Positions 1 through 8,579 of a DNA stretch of 64,000 bases are shown here, one piece after another (within the stretch, counting starts at the first letter, position 1; each line of letters starts with the position of its first letter). The notes beneath the pieces were generated by a model. It did not search any database, was not told the origin of the DNA, and saw nothing but the letters and a program-made list of their open reading frames with translations. The stretch covers positions 248,001 through 312,000 of the forward strand of contig JADJZE010000002.1 of the NCBI GenBank assembly GCA_016719405.1, in the 5' to 3' direction. Both the position numbers and the translations under genes were made by a program. The stretch comes from Candidatus Aalborgicola lynettensis (GTDB taxonomy: Bacteria > Pseudomonadota > Gammaproteobacteria > Burkholderiales > Burkholderiaceae_C).

Positions 1-1
1 C

Positions 2-925
2 TGGATTCGCCAACTGGCGGCCAGCAGCCGCTTCGAACCCGCCGTGCAACTGGCTTCAGCCCTGCAAGCGGTGCACGGCAGGGCCGTCCTGCCGCACCAG
101 CCGGGCGAAGCCCATGCCGCCTACATGCACCGCCTGGACAACTGGCGCCGGGACGCCGCCAAACTGCTGGAGAAACGGTTTGACGCCGTGGCCGAGCGCC
201 AACGCCAGCCCTACGCCACCCGTGCCTTCAAAGAGGTGCTGCGCCAGTGCGACCAATACGGCGTGGACCACCGCACCTACTTCAACGCCACACCCTTGAT
301 GATGGCCGCCCAGTGCGGCAACACCGCCCTGGTGGAAGCGCTGCTGGAGCGCGGCGCCGACCCGCTGGCACGCGACCACTACGGCCAATGCGCCTGGGAC
401 TACGCGCTGGAGCGTACGCTGGACGACCCCACCCACACCGCAGCGCACCTGGATGCCCTGTACCCCCTGCTGTCGCCCCCGGTGCTGGACGTGCAAACCG
501 GTGGCCGCCTGATCCGGCTGGAGCGCCACCAGGGCGAATACTGGGTGTTTGGCCTGATGCTGGTGGGCTACAAAAAAATGTACTCCGAACTGGTGCCCAA
601 CGTGCAAGTGCAGCACAACCTGATTGGCTATTGCGCCGACTACCTGTTGCGCGGCGTGGAGCGCATTCCTGACAGCGTGCTGCGCCCCCAGCGCAAAAAA
701 CGCAGCTACCTTAACGGCGTGCTGGCCCGCGCCGAGGTGCACAGCAGCTACCAGCCCAGCCGCCAGCTGTGGCTGCGCGCCCGCAATGGCTACTACGTCA
801 TCAACCCCGATTTGCAGCTGCGCGCCAGCAGCACCGCCCCCTGGCAGCCCTGGAAGCAGTGGCTCAACCAGCCGCTGGTGTGGGCTGGCTGCGGTATCCG
901 CGCCAACTCCGACGCCAACGGCTGA
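2..925 (+). CDS. Ankyrin-repeat protein, C-terminal part (5' truncated)
   Basis: The reading frame is open from the first bases of the window with no upstream stop, so the true start lies outside it and this is a C-terminal fragment of about 307 residues. One clear ankyrin repeat is visible around bases 287-400 (motif TPLMMAAQCGNTALVEALLE followed by RGADP). It is followed by a roughly 150-residue tail rich in aromatic and basic residues that I do not recognise. Ankyrin repeats mediate protein-protein contacts; the enzymatic or structural role of the full protein cannot be told from this piece. It ends in TGA before a strong stem-loop, and the next operon starts about 85 bases later. Confidence 0.8.
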   Translation, partial: WIRQLAASSRFEPAVQLASALQAVHGRAVLPHQPGEAHAAYMHRLDNWRRDAAKLLEKRFDAVAERQRQPYATRAFKEVLRQCDQYGVDHRTYFNATPLMMAAQCGNTALVEALLERGADPLARDHYGQCAWDYALERTLDDPTHTAAHLDALYPLLSPPVLDVQTGGRLIRLERHQGEYWVFGLMLVGYKKMYSELVPNVQVQHNLIGYCADYLLRGVERIPDSVLRPQRKKRSYLNGVLARAEVHSSYQPSRQLWLRARNGYYVINPDLQLRASSTAPWQPWKQWLNQPLVWAGCGIRANSDANG

Positions 926-955
926 TTTGCATACCCCGCCTTGATAGTGTTCAAC

Positions 956-982
956 CTGCCCCAAGCTGCTCGATTGGGGCAG
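956..982. terminator. Strong stem-loop between ankyrin gene and amr operon
   Basis: A perfect 9-bp inverted repeat (CTGCCCCAA / TTGGGGCAG) with a 9-base loop lies about 30 bases after the stop of the ankyrin gene and about 28 bases before the amrB start. There is no U-tract on either side, so it is not a classical intrinsic terminator. It could be a Rho-assisted 3' end or a leader hairpin. Confidence 0.4.
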
Positions 983-1010
983 CGTACACACCCGTTGCCA
1001 TGGAGGTCTT

Positions 1011-1826
1011 ATGCACCCAATTCGCCCGCCGGCGGTGGCCGGCACTTTTTACCCCGGCCAAGCACAGACACTGGCGGCGGAGGTGGGCCGCCTGCTGGCC
1101 CACGCACCGGCGCCCGCTTCCACGCAGAGCGGCTTGCCCAAGGCGCTGATCGTGCCGCACGCCGGTTATGTGTATTCCGGGACCACGGCGGCCAGCGCCT
1201 ATGCCACGCTTACGGCGGCGGCCCACACCATCGAGCGCGTGGTCTTGCTCGGGCCGGTACACAGCGTGGCCGTGCGCGGCCTGGCGGCGCCGGGGGTGGA
1301 AGCATTCGCTACACCTTTGGGCACGGTACCGGTGGACACAGCGGCCATTGCCGCACTGGCGCACCTGCCCCAGGTGGTGGTGAGCCCGCCAGCGCATGCG
1401 CTGGAGCATTCGCTGGAAGTGCAGTTGCCCTTTTTGCAGACCATGCTGCCGCGCTTTAGCCTGGTACCGCTGGCGGTGGGCGACGCCACGGCGCAGGAAG
1501 TGGCGCAGGTGCTGGACGCGCTGTGGGGCGGGCCGGAAACCCTGATCGTGATCAGCTCCGACCTGTCGCACTATTTGCCTTACGCTGCCGCACACATCAC
1601 AGACCAGAACACGGTGGACCACATCCTGCATCTGGACGGCCCCTTGACGCACACCCAGGCCTGCGGCGCCACCCCCATCAACGGCTTGCTGCTGGCAGCG
1701 CGCGCGCACCAACTGCGGCCACAGTTGCTGGCGCAATGCAATTCGGGCGACACAGCGGGCGACCGCCAGCGTGTGGTGGGCTACGCCGCCGTGGCATTTT
1801 CGGAGCACCACCATGGCGCCCATTAA
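1011..1826 (+). CDS. amrB: AmmeMemoRadiSam system protein B (Memo family)
   Basis: This 271-residue protein is full length for the Memo/AmrB family, which is related to extradiol dioxygenase-like folds. Conserved elements seen are RPPAVAGTFYP at the N-terminus, VPHAGYVYSG (about residues 48-57, with the conserved His) and HSLEVQLPFL (about 128-137). Human MEMO1 binds metal through equivalent histidines, which is family knowledge; the bacterial reaction is not established. The ATG is preceded by GGAGG at good spacing. It is the first gene of a three-gene operon and overlaps amrA by 14 bases. The three-gene set (Memo, AMMECR1, radical SAM) is a recognised co-occurring module of unknown physiological function. 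Confidence 0.93.
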   Translation: MHPIRPPAVAGTFYPGQAQTLAAEVGRLLAHAPAPASTQSGLPKALIVPHAGYVYSGTTAASAYATLTAAAHTIERVVLLGPVHSVAVRGLAAPGVEAFATPLGTVPVDTAAIAALAHLPQVVVSPPAHALEHSLEVQLPFLQTMLPRFSLVPLAVGDATAQEVAQVLDALWGGPETLIVISSDLSHYLPYAAAHITDQNTVDHILHLDGPLTHTQACGATPINGLLLAARAHQLRPQLLAQCNSGDTAGDRQRVVGYAAVAFSEHHHGAH

Positions 1827-2433
1827 CCGGGGCCCCGCCTTGTTGGCGCTGGCCCGCGCTGCCATTGCGCAGGCACTGGGCCTGCCCCACGCCAGAGTGG
1901 ACAGCATCAACAGCGACAACCCCACCGCCGATCGTGCCACCACAGACGATGCCGACTGGCTGCAGGAACCCGGTGCCTGCTTTGTGACCCTGACCCAAGG
2001 TGGGCAATTGCGCGGCTGCATTGGCTCGCTGGAAGCGCGGCGGCCGCTGCGTGACGACGTGCGTGCCAACGCCGTGGCGGCGGCGTTGCGCGATACCCGT
2101 TTCCCACCCCTGACGACCGCCGAACTGGCGCACACCCGCGTCGAGGTGTCTGTGCTCTCCCCCACGCAGCCCCTTGCTTTCAGCAGTGAAGCGGACGCGC
2201 TGGCCCAACTGCGCCCGCAGGTGGATGGTGTGGTGCTGGAATACGCCGGGCACCGGGGCACGTTTTTACCCCAGGTGTGGGAACAGTTGCCCACGCCGCA
2301 GGCCTTTATGGCCCACCTCAAACGCAAGGCCGGGTTGCCAAGCAACTTTTGGACCGATGGTGTGCGCCTGCAGCGCTACACGGTGGACAAATGGCAAGAA
2401 GAAACCGGGCCCGCCAACGGGGCCACCGCATGA
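1813..2433 (+). CDS. amrA: AmmeMemoRadiSam system protein A (AMMECR1 family)
   Basis: 206 residues, typical of AMMECR1-domain proteins. The hallmark LRGCIGSLEARRPL is visible at about residues 56-69, followed by the family pattern PPLTTAEL and a C-terminal WTDGVRLQRY. I chose the ATG at 1813 rather than earlier GTG codons because it puts the conserved N-terminal helix (ALLALARAAI-type) at the start and gives a short 14-base overlap with amrB. Its stop overlaps the start of the radical SAM gene as ATGA, suggesting translational coupling. No enzymatic activity is established for the family. The partners in the operon suggest it works with, or is modified by, the radical SAM enzyme. Confidence 0.92.
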   Translation: MAPINRGPALLALARAAIAQALGLPHARVDSINSDNPTADRATTDDADWLQEPGACFVTLTQGGQLRGCIGSLEARRPLRDDVRANAVAAALRDTRFPPLTTAELAHTRVEVSVLSPTQPLAFSSEADALAQLRPQVDGVVLEYAGHRGTFLPQVWEQLPTPQAFMAHLKRKAGLPSNFWTDGVRLQRYTVDKWQEETGPANGATA

Positions 2434-3533
2434 ACACCCCAGCCGCCTATCCCGCACGTTACTGGCACTGGCTGGAAGATGGCCGCATGCAGTGCGACCT
2501 GTGCCCGCGCGACTGCAAGCTGCACGCGGGGCAGCGCGGCGCCTGTTTTGTGCGCATGCGCAGCAACGAAGGTACAGGCGATGACGCAGGCGACCGCATG
2601 GTGCTCACCACCTACGGCCGATCCAGCGGCTTTTGCATCGACCCGATTGAAAAGAAACCGCTCAACCAGTTCTACCCCGGCTCCAGTGTGTTGTCCTTCG
2701 GCACGGCAGGCTGCAACCTGGCCTGCAAGTTTTGCCAGAACTGGGACATCAGCAAATCCAAAGACATGGACCGTCTGATGGACCAGGCCTCACCCGAGGC
2801 CATTGCCGACGCCGCACAGGCCCACGGCTGCAAAAGCGTGGCCTTTACCTACAACGACCCCGTCATTTTTAGCGAATACGCCATGGACGTGGCCGATGCC
2901 TGCCACGCACGTGGCATCCAGACCGTGGCCGTCACCGCCGGCTACATCCATGCCCAGCCCCGGCGCGACTTGTTCGCCAAGATGGACGCGGCCAATGTGG
3001 ACCTGAAAGCCTTTACCGACGACTTCTACTTCAAGCTCACCGGCTCGCATTTGCAGCCGGTGCTGGACACGCTGCGGTACCTCAAGCACGAAACCGCCGT
3101 GTGGTTCGAGATCACCACCCTGCTGATTCCGGGCCACAACGATTCGGATGCCGAAATTGTGGCCCTGAGCCGATGGGTTGCCAAAGAACTGGGGCCGGAC
3201 GTGCCCTTGCACTTCAGCGCCTTCCACCCCGACCACAAAATGCCCGACACCCCGGCCACACCGCTGGCCACGCTGGTGCGCGCCCGCGCGTTGGCGCATC
3301 AGCAGGGGCTGCACTACGTGTACACCGGCAACGTGCACCACCCTGCGGGCGATAGCACCGGCTGCCCGCACTGCGGCGCCGAGCTGATTGCACGCGACTG
3401 GTTCCAAATTGAGCACTACCGGCTCACTGCGGAGGGCCACTGCCCGCACTGCGGTGGCACCATTGCCGGGCGCTTTGAGGCAAGGGCTGGCAACTTTGGC
3501 CGCCAGCGCATTCCCATTGCGATTGGCAGCTGA
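2430..3533 (+). CDS. amrS: AmmeMemoRadiSam system radical SAM enzyme
   Basis: 367 residues. The radical SAM iron-sulfur motif CxxxCxxC is explicit (GCNLACKFC, cysteines near residues 95, 99 and 102), placed unusually far from the N-terminus as in the AmrS/PflA-like group. An additional N-terminal cysteine set (MQCDLCPRDC) and two C-terminal CPHCG knuckles (near residues 311 and 337) suggest extra metal sites. The ATG at 2430 overlaps the amrA stop as ATGA; longer in-frame starts would sit deep inside amrA. The enzyme is predicted to cleave S-adenosylmethionine reductively, but its substrate is not known. It is the last gene of the operon, followed by a palindromic repeat. Confidence 0.93.
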   Translation: MNTPAAYPARYWHWLEDGRMQCDLCPRDCKLHAGQRGACFVRMRSNEGTGDDAGDRMVLTTYGRSSGFCIDPIEKKPLNQFYPGSSVLSFGTAGCNLACKFCQNWDISKSKDMDRLMDQASPEAIADAAQAHGCKSVAFTYNDPVIFSEYAMDVADACHARGIQTVAVTAGYIHAQPRRDLFAKMDAANVDLKAFTDDFYFKLTGSHLQPVLDTLRYLKHETAVWFEITTLLIPGHNDSDAEIVALSRWVAKELGPDVPLHFSAFHPDHKMPDTPATPLATLVRARALAHQQGLHYVYTGNVHHPAGDSTGCPHCGAELIARDWFQIEHYRLTAEGHCPHCGGTIAGRFEARAGNFGRQRIPIAIGS

Positions 3534-3545
3534 CACTATCATTTT

Positions 3546-3594
3546 CGTAGCTGTCTGCGCACGTCTGGCGGGCGCAAATGGCCGATTTTGCTAT
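3546..3594 (+). repeat. Dispersed palindromic repeat, copy 1
   Basis: Copy of a roughly 50-base element whose core is a GCGCACG / CGTGCGC-type hairpin, flanked by TAGCTG on one side and a AAATGGCC...TTTTGCTAT tail on the other. Here one arm is slightly degenerate. It sits between convergent genes amrS and the penicillin-binding protein gene. Confidence 0.75.
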
Positions 3595-3638
3595 GCATCA
3601 CGCCACCTGCAAAAATCCCGCGCGCAGCGCCTTGCGCA

Positions 3639-6600
3639 TCATCCATCGCATTGCCCTGAGCCGCCTGCGCTATCAAAAGGAGTGTCCAACAAGGGCGACA
3701 GGGTGGGTGCCAGCAGCTTGAGCAGCTGCACCGGCAAGGCGCTGGTGAAATCGTATTGGGCCGCCTGCGGCCCGTGCACATAGGCGGTGATGGAGCCAAA
3801 AAAGCGCTGCCCGATGTTAAACACAAAGGTGGCCGAGCGATTGACCACGCGCGACTCCAGCAACTGGCCGCCGGCACCGTAGACATCAAAGCGGTGGTCG
3901 CCAGTGCCGGTCTTGCCGCCCACCGCAAACACGTGCCCATCGGCGCCCACAAAGGCGTTCTTCACGCGCCGGGCGGTTCCTTCGTCCACCACGTCCTGAA
4001 TGGCGCGCAATGCCACCTGCGCCACCTGCGGCGCCAGCACCTGCTCGCTCTTGCCGCTGTGGCGCTGCAAATTCGCCTCATACGGCGTATCCGGCGCAAA
4101 GCGCAGGCCCCGTATACGCTGGGTGGGCTTGCGCACACCGCCGTTGACCAATATGCCCATCAACTCCGCCAGGGCGGCCGGCCGGTCCGCCGAGGCACCC
4201 AGTGCCGTGGCGTAAGACGGCACCAGCGAGGCGAACGGGTAGCCCATGCGCTTCCACTGGCGGTGGATTTCCAGAAAACCCTCCACTTCGAGCAGACTCA
4301 GAATGCGGCTGTCCTGCGCCTGCTTGCGGCTGGTGCTGAACAGCCAGTGGTACACCTGCTGGCGCTCGGCCTGGCTGGCGGCAATCACCTGCGATGCACT
4401 GGCCTGCGGGTGGCTGCGCAGGTAACCGATGACCCACAACTCCAGCGGGTGCACGGTAGCGATGTAGCCGCGATCGGCCAGTGACATGGCGTCGGGTGCG
4501 TACTGCGCGTACAACTGCGCCAGCCGGGCCGGTTCGGGCGCGTGGCTGTTGGGTAAATACTCCTTCAAAAAGGCAGCAAACTCTTCTAGGCTCGCCGTGG
4601 GGGCAATGGTGCGGAAAATGGCCGCCAGGCGCACCGGCGTGGGGCGCACACCCTGCATCAGCAACTGCTCGGCCTCTTGCGCCGTTTTGCCCTGGTACTT
4701 GGGCAAAAAGCGGTACATGAACTCGCGCCCTTCGCGGTCTGCAAAGCGGCTCAGGTAGGTGGCGCGGCGCGGGTCGTCGGCGTCTTTGAGCAAACCCGCC
4801 GAGGAGCCAGGCGCCAGGAACATGTAGTGGTGCACCACGTCGCGCAGCAGGCGCACAAACACCAGGTTGACCGAATGGCGCAGCCCCTCGCGCACGGACA
4901 TCACACGTCCGTTGTCCTCACGCTTGAAGTTGTTGAAGCTGTGCAGACCGCCGCCGGTAAAGAAGCGCTCCGCCGGGCTGGCCGAATACGGGCGCTCCAG
5001 AGCCGCCTCCAGCATGGCCGTCAAGTCAGCCTCGGGGTGGCGCGCCAGGTAGTCCAGCGCCCACTGGGTGATTTTGTCCTTGGGGTCCACCGCAGTCTTG
5101 CGCAGTTCTTCCTCAGACAGCGGGCGCAGGCGCTGGTGCAGGTTGGCCACAATGTCCAGGTAGCTGACCAGGGTGCGCAACTTGGCGGTGGACCCCAGGT
5201 CCAGCTTGGCGCCATCGTTGATGTCCAGCGGCTGCTCGTAGTTGTCCGACTGCACGCGTAAATAATTGGCCGTGGCCCCGCGCTCCAGCAGCGTAAAGCT
5301 GTACACCACGTTGGCGGGGTTGCCGTTGCCCAGCAAGCCCTTGCCATGCAGCGCAGTGGCCTTGGCCACATCGTCTTCACGCAAGGTGCGCAGCAAGCGG
5401 GTGACGTCGCCCTGGGTCTGGGCGTCCAGGGTGCTGAGCACGTTCAGATCGAGCCGGTCCAGGCTGTACAGGCGCGGCGTGCCCAGCATGCCCGCCAACT
5501 GGGTGCGCACGGCGGTAGACGCCTTGTGTGCCACAAATGCAGGGGTCTGCACCAGGGTCTGGCTGGCATGGTCGAGCCGCACCGCCAGCGCGGCATCGCG
5601 CAGCGCCGCCGGGATAACCCCCTCGGACGCGAGCAGGCGCAAATGGCTGTTGGTCAACTGCTCCAGGTCGCTGCTGCTGTCGGCCAGGTAGTAGGACGGG
5701 CGGCGCTGCGCAATCAGCAGACTGAGCGCCTGCTTGTACGCCAGCGCTGCGGAGCGCGATGGCGCGCTGTCCTCGACACCGGCGCCCAGCAACTGGTTGA
5801 CCTCGGAAAAATCGCGGCCATACCACGCCCACAGGCCGTCACCCATGCCGTTGACCTCACCCAAACCACGCTTGGCCGACAGTGGCACGGTATTGAGGTA
5901 GTCCAGCACCAACTGGCGCCGCGCGGCCGTCGTGTCCTCGCCACCCAGGTACGCGCGCACGGTGGCCGACGCCATCTGGCGCAACTTGTCTTCAATGGAC
6001 GAGGTGCGCCCTTCGGCCGAGTGGCGGTATTTTTCAATCTGCGTGGCCAGCGTGCTGCCCCCCGCTGACCGGTGCTCGCCGCCCAGGCCGAGCAGGGCTT
6101 TTTCCAGCACCGCCTTGGCCAGCCGGTCCCACTCCACCGCCGGGTTGCGCTGTGGGTGGTCGGTGTCGAGCAATTCGCGGTTTTCAATAAACAGCAGGCT
6201 TTTCACCAACACGGCGGGCGCGGCCTCAAACGTGCGGTACACCCGCTGCGGGTAGCGTGCAGCAAACAGCGTGTCCTGGCGGCAGTCCAGAATGGTCAGT
6301 CCGACCTGGGTTTTTTCCCGGTACGGGGCAAACAGCCCCTGATCGATCACACCGGTCATGTCGGCACTCATGCGCGCCTGGGACGCAATCGAAAAGTCCC
6401 TGGCCTGCAGCCGGGTCAAAAACTCCGGCAAAGTGGAGTAACCCACGCGTTCGTCGTAGGGGCTGCCATGGGGATAACGCACCGCGGCCGCCGGGGCGGC
6501 GCCCGGTTCAACCCGGTATTGCATCTTGCTCGCCAAGGCGGAAAAAAAAGCCGCCTGCAGGCGCGAACTGCGCATCTCATACACCGCCAGGCCCACTAGC

Positions 6601-6857
6601 AACACCAGTACCAGAAACACCACCCCGCCAATCAGGCGCCAGCGCCGCTGGGGCAAAGCAGGCTGCGGCATCGCAACGGCCTGCGCCTCGGTATCAACGG
6701 GCAGTGCGTTATCCACCGGTGGGTGCACGGGGTGAGCCGACGCAGCAGGCCTGCGCCGACGCCGGGGGGAGTAGCCCGCGCCGGCAACGCGTGCCATCAG
6801 TCTACGTGTGGCGCGGACATAGGCCTTGGGCCTGCGCCAACTCGCGTGTTTTTTCAT
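3639..6857 (-). CDS. Divergent bifunctional penicillin-binding protein (GT51 transglycosylase plus transpeptidase)
   Basis: 1072 residues. A basic cytoplasmic tail is followed by one membrane segment (about residues 73-95), then a periplasmic region. The GT51 glycosyltransferase motifs are recognisable but divergent: FIENREL in place of the usual EDRRF, GGSTLATQIEK in place of GGSTITQQ, and EDKLRQ. The transpeptidase triad is present: STAK (SxxK) near residue 556, SVN near 662 and GKTGTG near 981. It should therefore polymerise and crosslink peptidoglycan, a class A PBP role. It is longer than typical PBP1A/1C (about 750-850), and the linker between the domains is enlarged. It is monocistronic and convergent with the amr operon. 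Confidence 0.8.
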   Translation of the reverse strand: MKKHASWRRPKAYVRATRRLMARVAGAGYSPRRRRRPAASAHPVHPPVDNALPVDTEAQAVAMPQPALPQRRWRLIGGVVFLVLVLLVGLAVYEMRSSRLQAAFFSALASKMQYRVEPGAAPAAAVRYPHGSPYDERVGYSTLPEFLTRLQARDFSIASQARMSADMTGVIDQGLFAPYREKTQVGLTILDCRQDTLFAARYPQRVYRTFEAAPAVLVKSLLFIENRELLDTDHPQRNPAVEWDRLAKAVLEKALLGLGGEHRSAGGSTLATQIEKYRHSAEGRTSSIEDKLRQMASATVRAYLGGEDTTAARRQLVLDYLNTVPLSAKRGLGEVNGMGDGLWAWYGRDFSEVNQLLGAGVEDSAPSRSAALAYKQALSLLIAQRRPSYYLADSSSDLEQLTNSHLRLLASEGVIPAALRDAALAVRLDHASQTLVQTPAFVAHKASTAVRTQLAGMLGTPRLYSLDRLDLNVLSTLDAQTQGDVTRLLRTLREDDVAKATALHGKGLLGNGNPANVVYSFTLLERGATANYLRVQSDNYEQPLDINDGAKLDLGSTAKLRTLVSYLDIVANLHQRLRPLSEEELRKTAVDPKDKITQWALDYLARHPEADLTAMLEAALERPYSASPAERFFTGGGLHSFNNFKREDNGRVMSVREGLRHSVNLVFVRLLRDVVHHYMFLAPGSSAGLLKDADDPRRATYLSRFADREGREFMYRFLPKYQGKTAQEAEQLLMQGVRPTPVRLAAIFRTIAPTASLEEFAAFLKEYLPNSHAPEPARLAQLYAQYAPDAMSLADRGYIATVHPLELWVIGYLRSHPQASASQVIAASQAERQQVYHWLFSTSRKQAQDSRILSLLEVEGFLEIHRQWKRMGYPFASLVPSYATALGASADRPAALAELMGILVNGGVRKPTQRIRGLRFAPDTPYEANLQRHSGKSEQVLAPQVAQVALRAIQDVVDEGTARRVKNAFVGADGHVFAVGGKTGTGDHRFDVYGAGGQLLESRVVNRSATFVFNIGQRFFGSITAYVHGPQAAQYDFTSALPVQLLKLLAPTLSPLLDTPFDSAGGSGQCDG

Positions 6858-7040
6858 TGTCTGGTAAACAAGTCGTCAAGGGTTGCGGCTGCAAGGGCCT
6901 GCGGTTCGAATGCAGCCAGAGTTGCGCCCATTATGGGTGCCATTGCCACCCTCTGCGGCCCCTGGTGGTGATGTTTAGGTGCACGCAGCTAACACCAAGA
7001 CACACCCGCATTGACCCCGTGTGCTGCCCCCATCACAACA

Positions 7041-7166
7041 TCAGGCCGCCAGCGCAGTGGCCTTGATGTGGTCCAGCACCCCAAACAACTCATCCACCTG
7101 GGCAGATGTAAACAACACATCGGGCCCCTGCGGTGCGTAGCTGGTACCAGGAGAACGGCCGGCACG
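7041..7166 (-). pseudogene. Possible gene 3'-end remnant
   Basis: The stretch between the PBP start and the ParE remnant (about 380 bases) holds no intact gene. On the minus strand a 41-codon frame, bounded upstream by a TAG, ends with a protein-like, amphipathic C-terminus (DVLFTSAQVDELFGVLDHIK, then ATALAA and stop). It resembles the tail of a larger enzyme. Because it lies in the same orientation as the hsdM remnant, an HsdR C-terminus is one guess and a class III aminotransferase another. Neither is secure. Confidence 0.3.
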
Positions 7167-7237
7167 CTACGACCGAACACAGAGTGCCATCACCCGGTAC
7201 AGCTCCATCACAGTCGTGTCGCCGATGGTTTGCTACA

Positions 7238-7457
7238 TCAGCAAATAATGTTTAATTTAGATGCGCCACCAGTTCCAAAGTGCCGACAGCCGCTTCATAG
7301 CAAGAGAGTTGGGGTCGGCGAGGCTGTCCACTTGTCGCTCCAACAGTCTCACCATCTCATAGGCGGCGTCGGCGTTGTGCTGTTCGATGTACTCACCGAT
7401 GGCCATCAAGTCGTTGTCATAGCGTGGCGTGCGAATGACCTGCAACAAACGACTCAT
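7238..7457 (-). pseudogene. ParE/RelE-family toxin, frameshifted
   Basis: The first 55 or so residues match a ParE-type toxin (VIRTPRYDNDLMAIGEYIEQ, then LLERQVDSLADPN). The frame then ends in SALWNWWRI and stop. In the next frame the sequence continues as GTLELVAHLN, the expected ParE core strand, but that frame also stops after a few codons. The toxin therefore appears inactivated by a single-base change plus loss of its C-terminus. Its ATG overlaps the upstream antitoxin stop as ATGA, the normal arrangement of such pairs. Confidence 0.7.
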
Positions 7458-7921
7458 GCGGCTTGCTTGCCCTTGAATCGGGCGAAAATTTCAGCGCGCC
7501 GGACTTCCCATTCCTCTGGGGTGTAAGGTGTATTGGAGCCGTCTTTCAACCCATCAAGCGCGGCCTGGGCTTTGGCACGAAACCACTTGTCGTAGTCGGC
7601 ATCGGCCTGGGCGGCTTCGTGCGCGGCTTTGAGGGCGGCGCTGCGGTCGGGGCGGGCTACTTTTTCTGCATCACGCTCTTCGGGGCGCCATTGGGTGGCG
7701 TCGATGCGGCATTCGCTCCAGCCTGCGCCGCGCAGCACTTGCAGGGCTTTGCGGGGGTCGGCAAAGCGGCGGGGCTGCTTTTTAGAGGTAACCAAAATGC
7801 CCTCGTCGCGCTGGGTATGCACGTTGACCACAAAGGCCGCGCCGTCGCCGCGCAGGGTGATGCCGGTAACGCCGCCGGCAGCGGTGGCGGCTTTGAGCTG
7901 TTCGAGATTAAGGTTTTGCAT
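7454..7921 (-). CDS. Antitoxin-like protein (PaaA2/ParD-like tail with N-terminal extension)
   Basis: 155 residues. The C-terminal part (DYDKWFRAKAQAALDG, then TPEEWEVRRAEIFARF) resembles ParE-binding antitoxins of the PaaA2/ParD type. The first 90 residues form a separate small domain (GVTGITLRGDGAAFVVNVHT, then GILVTSKKQPRRFADP) that I do not recognise; its fold may be DNA-binding or a partner-binding extension. It lies directly upstream of the broken ParE toxin and overlaps it by four bases, so it was presumably the cognate antitoxin and autorepressor. The start ATG follows the dispersed repeat region by about 160 bases. Confidence 0.65.
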   Translation of the reverse strand: MQNLNLEQLKAATAAGGVTGITLRGDGAAFVVNVHTQRDEGILVTSKKQPRRFADPRKALQVLRGAGWSECRIDATQWRPEERDAEKVARPDRSAALKAAHEAAQADADYDKWFRAKAQAALDGLKDGSNTPYTPEEWEVRRAEIFARFKGKQAA

Positions 7922-8042
7922 AGATGGCAGTTTAACTTTTTGTCAACATTCAAGTAATAGTTATTTGAATTTCACACTTCTTTTGCCAACATTCCAACCG
8001 CAGTATCCCAAGCCAATTTCGCCTTCATTTCACTCTCATTTT

Positions 8043-8087
8043 GGTAGCTGCTCACGCACATTCCACGCGCGCCAGAGGCCGATTTGA
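8043..8087 (+). repeat. Dispersed palindromic repeat, copy 2 (degenerate)
   Basis: Degenerate copy: GGTAGCTGCTCACGCACATT followed by CCACGCGCGCC and AGAGGCCGATTTGAC. The hairpin arms have several mismatches. It occupies the gap between the antitoxin gene and the DUF3368 gene and runs into the 3' end of the latter. Confidence 0.55.
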
Positions 8088-8579
8088 CTAACATTGCGCC
8101 AACGCAAACCGCACCACCGATTCGCTCAACCAAATGCCCTGCGCACGCATCCGCTGCAACGCATCGGGTATGGACACTTCATAGCCCAGGCGTTTGGCTT
8201 TGAGCAGCACGCCCACGGAGCCCGTCAGGCTGAGCCCACACAAGCGCGCCACCCTGCGGCCTGCCGTCTCGTCAATACACACCAAAGGTAGGCCCAGGAT
8301 CATGGCCGTTTGAATGACGGACGCTTCGCCGCGATCTAAGGAGTTTTGCAAGAACGGTTGCAAAACCACGGGCCCGGTCTGGACTTCCAACCACCCTGCG
8401 CCGTTGAATGCGTCCACCCCAAACGACTGCGCCCCCCCAGCGCGCACCTCTTCTGCGACCTCCAGCGGCACCACCACGCGGGAATACAGAAACTTCAAAA
8501 CATCCAGGCTGCCCGTAGCGGCAGCAATGGCGATGAGTGGTGTGGTGTTGGTAACGAGTACCTGCGCGCGCTCAGGCAT
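8088..8579 (-). CDS. DUF3368 / PIN-like toxin
   Basis: 163 residues from the preferred ATG at 8579, which overlaps the upstream UPF0175 gene by 8 bases. Motifs fit DUF3368 PIN-like nucleases: NTTPLI with the first conserved position near the N-terminus, DRGEASVIQ with an acidic pair in mid-domain, and PLVCIDETAGRRVA with a third acidic cluster. PIN-fold toxins cleave RNA using these acids to bind metal. DUF3368 proteins are commonly paired with UPF0175 antitoxins, exactly the arrangement seen here. The longer frame from 8618 adds 13 residues with no family support. Confidence 0.82.
   Translation of the reverse strand: MPERAQVLVTNTTPLIAIAAATGSLDVLKFLYSRVVVPLEVAEEVRAGGAQSFGVDAFNGAGWLEVQTGPVVLQPFLQNSLDRGEASVIQTAMILGLPLVCIDETAGRRVARLCGLSLTGSVGVLLKAKRLGYEVSIPDALQRMRAQGIWLSESVVRFALAQC

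Noticed and set aside
56..1045. Long minus-strand frame antisense to the ankyrin gene
   Set aside because: Ala/Val/Gly/His-rich translation typical of an antisense shadow in high-GC DNA; the plus strand has a recognisable ankyrin repeat.
6859..6926. tRNA-like stretch: a CTGCG-GTTCGAA-TGCAG T-arm with TCTGG / CCAGA ends that could pair
   Set aside because: Only about 51 bases lie between the possible acceptor strands. No D-arm or anticodon arm can be drawn, and the stretch overlaps the PBP leader.
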